Below, in pieces: positions 25,311-32,744 of a stretch of DNA of 64,000 bases. The notes under the pieces were generated by a model, which saw only the letters and a list, made by a program, of their open reading frames with translations, was not told the DNA's origin and searched no databases. Each line of letters starts with the position of its first letter. Position 1 is the stretch's first letter. The DNA comes from Sulfolobales archaeon (GTDB lineage: Archaea > Thermoproteota > Thermoprotei_A > Sulfolobales > NBVN01): the NCBI GenBank assembly GCA_026413885.1, contig JAOAKA010000001.1, forward strand, positions 302,762 to 366,761, written 5' to 3'. The translations under genes were made by a program, and so were the position numbers.

Positions 25311-26705
25311 GTGAAAGATATGTATAGTCTCGATATACCTGCCGGTTCAGCTGCTGAGAGGTCTCTAGTTAGAAGTCTTGTGGAGTACTTTGAGGCTAGA
25401 GGTCTACCAACTAGAGTAATTCCGGTTGAGGTATTAGAGTGGGGTGAGATCGAGTGCTGGATAAACGATATCAGTTGCACAGCTCAACCACCAATTAGGA
25501 ATTCCGAAGTATCTGGAACACTCGGTAGGGATGTGCTGATTTCATCTACAACTAAAGACCCCGATAACGTATGGGCGACCTACTGGTCGAGTGTTGAAAA
25601 AGGAGCTTCAGCTATAGTATTCTATGACGAATACCCGAATATAGGAAGAAGAAGAATAGTCGTTAACGAGATCCCGAGCTATAGCTCAAAAACTAAGATG
25701 AGAGCAGATATACCGGCTGTCCACATACCTCAAATCACTTTAGCTAATTTGAAGAAATCTAGAGAAGTAAACATATCTGTTAGAACACTGAAGAGAGTGT
25801 CTCAAGGATCGACTATAGAAGTTTTTACAGGTGATAGAGAGCCGAAGGTCTTAGTTACAACACACCACGACCGATGGCTAACAGGTTTCAGAGATAATAG
25901 TATGGGAGTTCTAATTGTAATGAAGCTCGTAGAGCTGTTGAGTAAGCTAAATATTCCAGCTAGACTCGTAAGCTTTACTGGTGAAGAATTCGGAGACCCT
26001 TCCGAGAGTTCATTCTACTGGGCTTACGGGTCTCGAATATACTCTAAGCAGGTTGTTGATTCAGATATAGATCTAGCTGTAGTTGTTGACACAGCTCACG
26101 TAGAGCCGGTAGAAGTTGATATAGCTGGAGTTAGAGGTCTTGAATCTAGGCTAGGTTTAATTAAGGTAAGTGAGAGACCTATAGGCATAGGCTACACAGA
26201 TGCTGCCTCCCTAGTAGCTGAAGGAATTCCCTCACTAGTACTACATAATCTAAGTTCCATCAAACCTGTGTACCATACAGATGCCGATAGATATCCGGGT
26301 AGGTCTGCGGAAGCTATAATCACAAAAATAGCTAGGTCTATCGTAAATGTAGTTAAAGAATTTGAGAAAGGTGATGTAAGACAGCTGTATAGAGCTTACG
26401 TAGAACAGGTCTATAGAACATCACCACCAGACATCAGAAACTACTTGATGGCAACTCTCGATTACACAGCTCTAAGCAAATGTTTGATAAAGCACTATAC
26501 CGCACTAGCGATCGAGGGAACATATAGAGACTACTACACTGAAATAAGGTTACTTACATACTCCGATATTTTAAGAGGAATCGAATCCGGATTTAAGTAT
26601 ACTATTCTCTATGAAGATGTGGAAGTCGATCTCTCAGATGCGGACCTCATAAGAGAAACTGCTAAGACGAGAATAGAAGAAGTAGTTTCATGCTATAAGA
26701 AGTAG
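25311..26705 (+). CDS. M28-family metallopeptidase (aminopeptidase-like)
   Basis: Zn-dependent peptidase. Metal and catalytic residues seen: H185-x-D187 in THHDRW, D195 in FRDNSMG, E225-E226 in FTGEEFG, an Asp in VVVDTAHVEP near 257 and a final His in VYHTDADRY near 323. The N-terminal region (about 60-150) with ISSTTKDPDNVW and ASAIVFYDEYP looks like an inserted PA-type domain. No signal peptide, so probably cytosolic. The 464-residue length suits the family. The start is GTG. Confidence 0.88.
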   Translation: MKDMYSLDIPAGSAAERSLVRSLVEYFEARGLPTRVIPVEVLEWGEIECWINDISCTAQPPIRNSEVSGTLGRDVLISSTTKDPDNVWATYWSSVEKGASAIVFYDEYPNIGRRRIVVNEIPSYSSKTKMRADIPAVHIPQITLANLKKSREVNISVRTLKRVSQGSTIEVFTGDREPKVLVTTHHDRWLTGFRDNSMGVLIVMKLVELLSKLNIPARLVSFTGEEFGDPSESSFYWAYGSRIYSKQVVDSDIDLAVVVDTAHVEPVEVDIAGVRGLESRLGLIKVSERPIGIGYTDAASLVAEGIPSLVLHNLSSIKPVYHTDADRYPGRSAEAIITKIARSIVNVVKEFEKGDVRQLYRAYVEQVYRTSPPDIRNYLMATLDYTALSKCLIKHYTALAIEGTYRDYYTEIRLLTYSDILRGIESGFKYTILYEDVEVDLSDADLIRETAKTRIEEVVSCYKK

Positions 26706-26733
26706 GCGCTAGGTGTTGTACTAGTTTCACTAT

Positions 26734-27474
26734 CTAAGCTATTCTATCGACCTTAGTTTTTCCGTATCTCGAGATTAACTCAACTAATCTCTCAATATCA
26801 TTTGCATAGATGCGGAATAGAACTTCAACTCCTCCCTCATTTTTCGCAAAATCTACGAATTTTCGCATTGGGTAAACTTTCACTGAATACCCTTGAATTG
26901 GAAACTTTGCTGTGAATCCAGGTTTACCGATAATACCAGTATTATAGATTTCAGCACTCCTTAAGACATTAACGTACCTCTTAACTAATCTACGGCTAGC
27001 AGTCTGTATCGTGAAAGACACTGCTACTGGTACTTCGTAGAGAGTTAGTAGCCTTAGCAACTGCCCATAAATGCCGTCGCTTGCTGAGAAATACGGCTGA
27101 ATGATATTTGGATATATGACGAAGAACCACATCATTATTATCGCCATAGAGAATAGGGAGACACCAGACGCTTTGAGAAGAGGCTTTAACTCCTTAACTA
27201 ACTCTACGTCCTTAGACTGAAGTTCAGCTACTTCTTCCTGCTTTATTACTAAGATTCTCTTACCGGATGCTATGTCCTTAGCGTCACTACCTAGTCTCTG
27301 GTGTCTCATAGTGGTCATCGCAAATACGGACATGAACACCACAAAGTATAGTGTCATAATAATTCCGTGATATTCTGACGGTACGAAGAGATTCATAACC
27401 ACAAAGAGAGCTATTACTCCCTGACTGATCGCCAGCGAACGTATTAAAGCCTTCTTCGTTAGATAATACGACAG
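26734..27474 (-). CDS. DUF2208-like membrane protein, probable CTG start
   Basis: Archaeal membrane protein that looks like DUF2208; function unknown. It has hydrophobic segments near the N-terminus, at about 40-58 and 110-128 (long numbering), and a soluble C-terminal domain. The first ATG/GTG/TTG in frame is GTG at 27402, but that cuts the first TM helix (LAISQGVIALFVVMNLFV) in two and has no SD at the right distance. Extending upstream, the only possible start is CTG at 27474-27472, which has a perfect AGGAGGTG (27489-27482) with a seven-base spacer and yields KKALIRS before the helix. I therefore give the long form, 246 residues. Confidence 0.65.
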   Translation of the reverse strand: MSYYLTKKALIRSLAISQGVIALFVVMNLFVPSEYHGIIMTLYFVVFMSVFAMTTMRHQRLGSDAKDIASGKRILVIKQEEVAELQSKDVELVKELKPLLKASGVSLFSMAIIMMWFFVIYPNIIQPYFSASDGIYGQLLRLLTLYEVPVAVSFTIQTASRRLVKRYVNVLRSAEIYNTGIIGKPGFTAKFPIQGYSVKVYPMRKFVDFAKNEGGVEVLFRIYANDIERLVELISRYGKTKVDRIA

Positions 27475-27565
27475 TCCGCAACACCTCCTACAATATCGAG
27501 ATACACAGCAATTTAAACCAAGATAGGTAGAGCTTTAAAGAAACACTAATCTAGAGAATCAATAG

Positions 27566-27907
27566 GTGGTTAAAGTGAAGATACCTTCAGAACTAATTGT
27601 ACTAAAAGTGATAGCTAAACATAGACCTATTAAAGGTAAGATAAACCTACACAATCTATTTCGAGAACTACAGGAAAAAGGTATACTGAAAACCGAGTTC
27701 AACTTCGTTAAATACAGCTTTGGGTATTACAGTAAAGATTTAGAAGAAGTTCTTAGCTCTCTGAAAAATCTAGGTCTAATCAGAATACTCAATGGAAGCG
27801 ACGGCTTCGAAGTCTACGAAATTACAGATAGGGGAATAGCTGTCCTGGAATCACTTCATCAAATTCAAAGTCGAGGTCTTCAACTCTCCGAATCTATGTC
27901 TAGGTGA
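27566..27907 (+). CDS. Winged-helix-like DNA-binding protein
   Basis: A 113-residue protein of winged-helix type, probably a transcription factor. Residues about 5-30 form the first helices, FNFVKYSFGYYSKDLEEVLSSL (about 46-67) fits the recognition region, LGLIRIL and DGFEVYEIT (about 69-90) fit the wing, and a C-terminal helix may dimerise. The FGYYSKDLEE stretch resembles the wHTH found in DUF4065/Panacea-type and archaeal PaaX-like regulators, but I cannot place it in a named family. It is divergent from the DUF2208 gene, 92 bp away. Confidence 0.6.
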   Translation: MVKVKIPSELIVLKVIAKHRPIKGKINLHNLFRELQEKGILKTEFNFVKYSFGYYSKDLEEVLSSLKNLGLIRILNGSDGFEVYEITDRGIAVLESLHQIQSRGLQLSESMSR

Positions 27908-27941
27908 ATAGGAGAAAGCGTCTGCCCGAAAGATGCAACCA

Positions 27942-28712
27942 CTATATTGGATATGAATGTGCCCTCTTCCACGGGTCCCCGTAGATACCGAGTCCAACCC
28001 TAATAGAGTGTGTAACTCTATGCTTCACTAGACCTAGGGATTTGAGAAGATCTAAAGCTGCATCGTAGTGAGGTTTTACTCTAGATTTTCTAATGCCTTC
28101 AACTATCTCCTCCGCATTAAGGTCTTTAATTTCTACTAGAGTGTAAGCAGAACCTACTAGCTCGGGTATATGAGCATCACTTCCCGCAGTCTTACAGTCT
28201 TTGAAACTAGCTGTGTGTATTGTGTAGAGATTAGTCACTGTATCTGAAGAGGAATTGTATACTTCTACACAGTTCAAATGCTTTAACTCGAACAACCTAC
28301 CGCAACCCTCTCTAGATACAGCAAACGGATGAACAGCTACTGTAACACAATTCTCTCTAGCCGCTAGCTCTAATAGCGAGGAGAGTTTTATGTATTCTAA
28401 TCCCCTATTTCTCAACTTAAGTTCTAGTGCTGAATCTATAGGTAAACTACCACATAGCACTAGTATATCACCGTGTTCTGTTCTAAATTCGGCACCTGGT
28501 ACAAGAACCACTCCTTCTTCAAATCCCTTCTTTAAAGCGACATAGGATCCGAGAAAGGTATTGTGATCCGTTATCGAAATTGCGGATAACCCTTTTCGTT
28601 TAGCTAATCTAACTATATCTCGAGGATCCATTTCCCCATCGCTTACATAACTATGGACGTGTAAGTCAGCTTTGATCCAGCTTATTGTAGACCCCTCTAA
28701 CGTATCTCTCAT
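27942..28712 (-). CDS. PHP-domain phosphoesterase
   Basis: Metal-dependent phosphoesterase of the PHP superfamily (YciV/RNase AM-like or nucleotide phosphatase). Metal ligands: H18, H20 and D25 in DLHVHSYVSDGEM, ITDHN near 49, a Glu in PGAEFRTEHGD near 76, HPF near 132 and SDAH near 190. The 256-residue length is typical. The start overlaps the end of the acyl-CoA synthetase gene by 47 bp; there is no later in-frame start before the first metal motif, so the overlap seems real and implies coupling. Confidence 0.88.
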   Translation of the reverse strand: MRDTLEGSTISWIKADLHVHSYVSDGEMDPRDIVRLAKRKGLSAISITDHNTFLGSYVALKKGFEEGVVLVPGAEFRTEHGDILVLCGSLPIDSALELKLRNRGLEYIKLSSLLELAARENCVTVAVHPFAVSREGCGRLFELKHLNCVEVYNSSSDTVTNLYTIHTASFKDCKTAGSDAHIPELVGSAYTLVEIKDLNAEEIVEGIRKSRVKPHYDAALDLLKSLGLVKHRVTHSIRVGLGIYGDPWKRAHSYPI

Positions 28713-30090
28713 ACCATTCGACCGCTAATCTAAGGACTCCGACCGCCTCCTCTGGAGACTTAAAGTACGGTATCTTGAGTTCTTTCTCCATAGTCTTCGC
28801 ATACTTTACCGTATATTCACCCCCAGGAGCTATTAAAGCAATGGGCTTCACCGCTCGATTACATACGTCTCTCATTAACTCAACGAATTTAAGTGGGTCG
28901 AAAGCCGGTGACTGCATTAAGGTAATAACTAACACTAAATCAACACCTCCGTCACTAAGAACTACGTCTACGACTGCTCTATATCTCTCTGGGGGTGCGT
29001 CTCCTAAGATATCGATCGGATTGTTTGAAGATGCTGCTGGTGGGAGAATCTTTCTAAGACTTTCGAGAGTCTCAGCTGAAAGAGTTGCTAGCTTCATCCC
29101 TCCACGCTCGACTTCATCTGCTGCTAAAACACCCATCCCACCGCCGTTAGTTACTATAGCAACTCTTCTACCTCTCGGAGTTCCAAGCCACTCCAATACC
29201 TTCAGTAATCCAACTAGTTCGCTAAGACTGTTAACTACGACGGCTCCAGCCTGTCTTACAGCTGATATAAAGACTTCCGAACTAGCTGTTAAAGCTCCAG
29301 TGTGTGATGCAGCTGCTCTAACTCCAGATTGTGTTCTACCTCCTTTGAGCACTATGACAGGTTTACCAACTGCTAGAGTCTTTCTTAAACTGCTCACGAA
29401 TTTCCTTCCATCTTCAACTCCCTCTATGTATAGAGCTACTATTCTAGTTTGAGGATCCTCTGCTAAATACTCTATGAGTTCCCATTCCTTAATATCCGCT
29501 GCATTTCCATAGCTTACAAACTTACTCATTCCAATTCCTATTTCAGCAAGCCAATCTAGTATAGCAGCCCCCAGAGCTCCAGACTGAGAGAGAAGAGCTA
29601 TTGAACCTGGACCTGGTTTTGACTGTCTATCCCCTGGATTGAATATCGTGTCTACCCCACTCCAAGCGTCATAGATTCCGAGGCAGTTAGGTCCTAGAAT
29701 TCTCATACCACATGATCTAGCACTACCGACCAACTCGGACTCTAGTTTCACACCTTCAGTACCTACTTCTCTAAATCCAGCACTAACTACGATGCAGGCT
29801 TTTACACCTACACTACATAACTCTCTAGCAATCTCCGGAGTACTTCGAGCTGGTGTAGCAATAACAGCTAGGTCGGGCGTCTCCGGTACTTCTACTACAG
29901 ACCTATAACACTTTAAGCCAAACACAGCCTCGTACTTCCAGTTTACTGGATATACTTTACCCCTAAATGTTTTAAGAAGATTCTCAACTATTGCTCTACC
30001 GACACTACCAGGTCTCTCTGAAGCTCCGACTACGACTATCGAGCGAGGTTTAAACAGGAATTCTAGGCTTGAGTGTTTCAGCTTCGACAC
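28666..30090 (-). CDS. ADP-forming acyl-CoA synthetase, alpha subunit (ACD)
   Basis: CoA-binding and ligase subunit of NDP-forming acetate/aryl-acetate-CoA ligase, which makes ATP from acyl-CoA at the end of peptide and sugar fermentation. It has a CoA-binding Rossmann domain (VVVGASERPGSVG near 18-30), a ligase-like domain (LLSQSGALGAAILDW near 164-178), and the phosphorylated His in AASHTGALTAS near 256. The 474-residue length is that of the separate alpha subunit. No ATP-grasp beta subunit is adjacent; it must be elsewhere, or this paralogue has another role. The gene is followed, overlapping by 47 bp, by the PHP gene. Confidence 0.9.
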   Translation of the reverse strand: MSKLKHSSLEFLFKPRSIVVVGASERPGSVGRAIVENLLKTFRGKVYPVNWKYEAVFGLKCYRSVVEVPETPDLAVIATPARSTPEIARELCSVGVKACIVVSAGFREVGTEGVKLESELVGSARSCGMRILGPNCLGIYDAWSGVDTIFNPGDRQSKPGPGSIALLSQSGALGAAILDWLAEIGIGMSKFVSYGNAADIKEWELIEYLAEDPQTRIVALYIEGVEDGRKFVSSLRKTLAVGKPVIVLKGGRTQSGVRAAASHTGALTASSEVFISAVRQAGAVVVNSLSELVGLLKVLEWLGTPRGRRVAIVTNGGGMGVLAADEVERGGMKLATLSAETLESLRKILPPAASSNNPIDILGDAPPERYRAVVDVVLSDGGVDLVLVITLMQSPAFDPLKFVELMRDVCNRAVKPIALIAPGGEYTVKYAKTMEKELKIPYFKSPEEAVGVLRLAVEWYERYVRGVYNKLDQS

Positions 30091-30169
30091 CTCTGAAACT
30101 ACGAGCTACCTCAAATAACTGAAGCACACAGAAAGCTTTTATGAGGGTTGCAGAGCAATTTAAGAAGCT

Positions 30170-30910
30170 CTAACTTAGTGATAGGTGGTTGAAGATCTTG
30201 TACCTACGTAAGCCGAGGCTTTCGATAACTTTCTCCCAATTCTTTCCTACAGCAAAAACGGCTACGAGGGCTATCGGCTGAGCCCCACTTTTCCTGACTA
30301 TAGTAAGTGCTGCCTCCAGTAGCTCTTTATTATTTAGAACTAGTGTTGCTAAAACCACTTTTCCCTTTCTCGGAATACAGCCTCTACTAACAGCTAACAT
30401 ATCTAGCTCCATAGAGTTGTCCTTATAGTACTCTATGAGAGCTTCACCAAGTGAAACAGCCTTAGTAGTTACACAGACATCTCCCCTAATCCAGTGAGCT
30501 ATCACAGCACCTAGTACACCGGACTCCTCCGGAAATGCGAGTACTCCATCTACATCTTCTCCATCTAGAAGCTCCAGAGTTTCAAAAGCTACGAGGTCTA
30601 GAAACCCGATGTTTTTAACGATAGCCCATATATCACTTAAGTCCTTCGCTATCGCGAAGTTTTTCTCGAAAGTATTTTCAATAAGTTTCCTCTCCCTAAT
30701 AGTCTGTATCAACTTCTTAGCTGTTCCCTCCTCAGGAGTCGTTAGATAGTTGGTATATCGCCACAGGGTCTGATAGGGTATTCCGAGAATTTCTTCTAGT
30801 TCTTTAAATGTATAGAAGTCCTTTAGCGCAGATAAGAGCTTCATAGTAAGTACTTTAACATCACGCCTCAGAAGTTGAACAACTTCACCTGGCTCACTCA
30901 TTTTAACCAT
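30170..30910 (-). CDS. HTH-PRTase-domain regulator
   Basis: An N-terminal helix-turn-helix (about 28-55, TFKELEEILGIPYQTLWRY) is joined to a type I phosphoribosyltransferase-like domain (about 85-240: VDGVLAFPEESGVLGAVIAHW and GKVVLATLVLNN). Such HTH-PRTase fusions act as ligand-sensing regulators in archaea (GfcR/PurR-like). The PRPP loop is not canonical (LATLVLNNKE near 189-198 instead of VDDVITTGGT), so catalysis is doubtful and ligand sensing more likely. A TTAAAAATC TATA-like box at 30931-30939 lies about 24 bp before the ATG, so the mRNA is nearly leaderless. Confidence 0.7.
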   Translation of the reverse strand: MVKMSEPGEVVQLLRRDVKVLTMKLLSALKDFYTFKELEEILGIPYQTLWRYTNYLTTPEEGTAKKLIQTIRERKLIENTFEKNFAIAKDLSDIWAIVKNIGFLDLVAFETLELLDGEDVDGVLAFPEESGVLGAVIAHWIRGDVCVTTKAVSLGEALIEYYKDNSMELDMLAVSRGCIPRKGKVVLATLVLNNKELLEAALTIVRKSGAQPIALVAVFAVGKNWEKVIESLGLRRYKIFNHLSLS

Positions 30911-31089
30911 CTCAATACTTGAGCTAGCCCTTAAAAATCTCAGCCTACACAGCCGACAAGATTTAAATGTAGTACTCTGTGTGTTTCTTCAAGGTCTTAC
31001 TTAAGATGTATGTAGTATGTATAGCACGCGCTATTAATGTATAGTATGTAACACAGGGTATCTGGTAGCTAAGAGCAGTGGTGGAGGGT

Positions 31090-31183
31090 TGGTAGCGGGG
31101 GGTGGATTTGAACCACCGACCTCGGGGTCTCACAGGTGTTCACCATATGAGCCCCGCGGGCTACCAGGCTACCCCACCCCGCT
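31090..31183 (-). tRNA. Initiator tRNA-Met (CAU) with intron, CCA encoded
   Basis: The minus strand folds as a full tRNA: acceptor AGCGGGG with CCCCGCT (an A1-U72 pair, diagnostic of initiators), discriminator A, and an encoded CCA. The D arm is GGGTAGCCTGGTAGCCC, the anticodon stem CGGGG/CCCCG (the three G-C pairs of initiators), the T arm GGTGG-TTCAAAT-CCACC. The anticodon loop is CTCATA then A, interrupted by a 17-nt intron. The mature molecule would be 77 nt. Confidence 0.96.
31129..31145 (-). other. Archaeal tRNA intron, 17 nt, position 37/38
   Basis: On the minus strand the intron reads TGGTGAACACCTGTGAG. Removing it restores loop CTCATAA. A bulge-helix-bulge can be drawn: central helix CTCA/TGTG with one U-U mismatch, bulges TAT and AGA with cleavage after the second base of each, and a distal GGT/ACC hairpin in the intron. 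The splicing endonuclease gene is not in the window. Confidence 0.88.
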
Positions 31184-31219
31184 GTCTTGACCCTCCATTA
31201 GCTTTATTACTAATTTGTA

Positions 31220-31231
31220 GCTTATAAGCTC
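31220..31231 (-). promoter_or_regulatory. TATA box of the tRNA-iMet gene
   Basis: The palindrome AGCTTATAAGCT is centred about 42 bp upstream of the tRNA 5' end, the usual place for an archaeal stable-RNA promoter with a short 5' leader. Confidence 0.5.
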
Positions 31232-31279
31232 ATATTCAGTAGATGTAGGCTTAGCTGAAATACTGATAAAACCGCTGAC

Positions 31280-32647
31280 TTACTGATGTTTTTGCTGAGT
31301 TAAGCTCTTCACAGTTTTGTAGTACACTATAGGCATTAAGCTGAGTGAATCTATATCTACATACTCGTTATCTCCATGCATGCCGCCGCCTCTAGGACCT
31401 ATATCTACGACTTCAACACCTAGAGATGTGAAGTATCTGGAGTCACTAGCACCAGCACCCTCTGTTAGGCGTGGGATTATACCTACATCTCTAAGTGATG
31501 CTGTAAGAACTTCAACGACTTTAGAGTTAGGTGGTGTGTATAGGTAGTGTCCCAAGTCAGTTCTAACTTTAATATCAGCACTCGGTAGACATGCTTTAAT
31601 TACCTCTCTAAAGGAATCAGTGATATCTTCAACTAGAGACATTGCTCTCACATCAAGTACCACTTTGTGAATATTCTCTGAGTAGGTATAGATATTTGGT
31701 GTTATAGAGACGCCGTAGTCACTATATGCTCTAGTTCTAATAGGTATTTTAGCGAGAGGCACCAGAGTTCTAACCAGCTCCGTAAGTCCTTCATCTACTT
31801 CCACCTCGCTACCTCCAGAGTCTGGGACTACATACTCCACTTCTACTTCCGGTGGAATTACGTTAGACTTCACAAAGGATCCTCTAATACTTCTAATTAA
31901 CACATCATTCTCTCTAGTGAAAACTGAAGCTGAGATTAGGGGGTGGGAATCGACGCCACCTATGAAATACGCTGCGTGAGCGTGTTGAGATACTGGATAG
32001 TGAGCTGTGAATCTAGCGGTTTTAATAAAGCCTCTTACACTAGTTTTCCTCGACTTAACGTAGACTTCAATGCTGAAGCTCTTTCTTCTCCTTACTATGG
32101 GCATCATTCCGGCACCATCTCCATTTATTATATACCTAGGCAGCAGCCCAGAATTCTTCAGCTTCTGTGATACTATGTAGGCACCATTACTACCACCTAT
32201 CTCTTCATCCCCGGTAAACGCAAATGCGATCCCACAGCTAGGCCTAGATTTCACAAGTTCCTCTAAAGCAATTAGAATAGATGCAACATTTGATTTATCG
32301 TCTAGGGCTCCTCTACCATAAGCTCTACTACCAACTACCGTGAGTTTAAATGGATCGTAACTCCATCTCTCCAATATAGCTGGAACAGTATCAAAGTGAG
32401 ATAGGAGTCCAACACAGGGGGGTTCTCTCCCAATAAACCCGAAAACACTATAGTACCCACTGGATTCAACTACTTCAGCCGCAATCCCACGTTTAGCTAA
32501 CCAATCAATGAGAAAATCTACTATTTCGCGAGTTGGTTTAATCCCTCTTTCAGGGTCGTTTACCGTGTTGAAGGAAACTAAAGTATCTAGTAAATTAATT
32601 AGCTCAGACTTATTCGCCAAGAGTAGATCACCACCTAGTAGTGTCAC
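31280..32647 (-). CDS. M20-family peptidase/deacylase
   Basis: Zn-dependent carboxypeptidase, dipeptidase or deacylase of the ArgE/DapE/PepV clan. Metal motifs: LLSHFDTVP near 79-87, GRGALDDKSN near 110-119 and TGDEEIGG near 148-155. Near the C-terminus GASDSRYF and GGGMHGDNEYVD carry the last ligands. The 455-residue frame begins at GTG 32647, but TTG at 32620 (giving MANKSELINLLDTL) has GGTGGTGATC just upstream and looks better. It is divergent from polB. With the M28 enzyme it suggests peptide use. Confidence 0.9.
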   Translation of the reverse strand: MTLLGGDLLLANKSELINLLDTLVSFNTVNDPERGIKPTREIVDFLIDWLAKRGIAAEVVESSGYYSVFGFIGREPPCVGLLSHFDTVPAILERWSYDPFKLTVVGSRAYGRGALDDKSNVASILIALEELVKSRPSCGIAFAFTGDEEIGGSNGAYIVSQKLKNSGLLPRYIINGDGAGMMPIVRRRKSFSIEVYVKSRKTSVRGFIKTARFTAHYPVSQHAHAAYFIGGVDSHPLISASVFTRENDVLIRSIRGSFVKSNVIPPEVEVEYVVPDSGGSEVEVDEGLTELVRTLVPLAKIPIRTRAYSDYGVSITPNIYTYSENIHKVVLDVRAMSLVEDITDSFREVIKACLPSADIKVRTDLGHYLYTPPNSKVVEVLTASLRDVGIIPRLTEGAGASDSRYFTSLGVEVVDIGPRGGGMHGDNEYVDIDSLSLMPIVYYKTVKSLTQQKHQ

Positions 32648-32744
32648 ACATCTACTTTAATACTTAATTGTTGTATGTAGACATTACGTTCTACAATTTT
32701 AATATACTATGTCTACGACTATATAACTGGAGTTTAATAGACGT

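Noticed and set aside
27287-27484. A 65-codon frame from GTG 27484 behind the same AGGAGGTG
   Set aside because: The GTG is part of the SD itself and the frame overlaps the DUF2208-like gene in another phase; its product has no hydrophobic or conserved pattern.
28775-29452. Long open frame on the plus strand opposite the ACD alpha gene
   Set aside because: Composition (Ser/Thr/Pro-rich, no motif) is typical of the antisense of a conserved gene with strong codon bias; the minus-strand gene is clear.
31009-31056. Near-repeats TGTAGTATGTATAG/TGTATAGTATGTAA and hairpin ATAGC-ACGC-GCTAT downstream of the tRNA
   Set aside because: The stem is only 5 bp and the repeats are imperfect and AT-rich; no T-run follows. 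It may be a weak processing or termination signal but I cannot support it.
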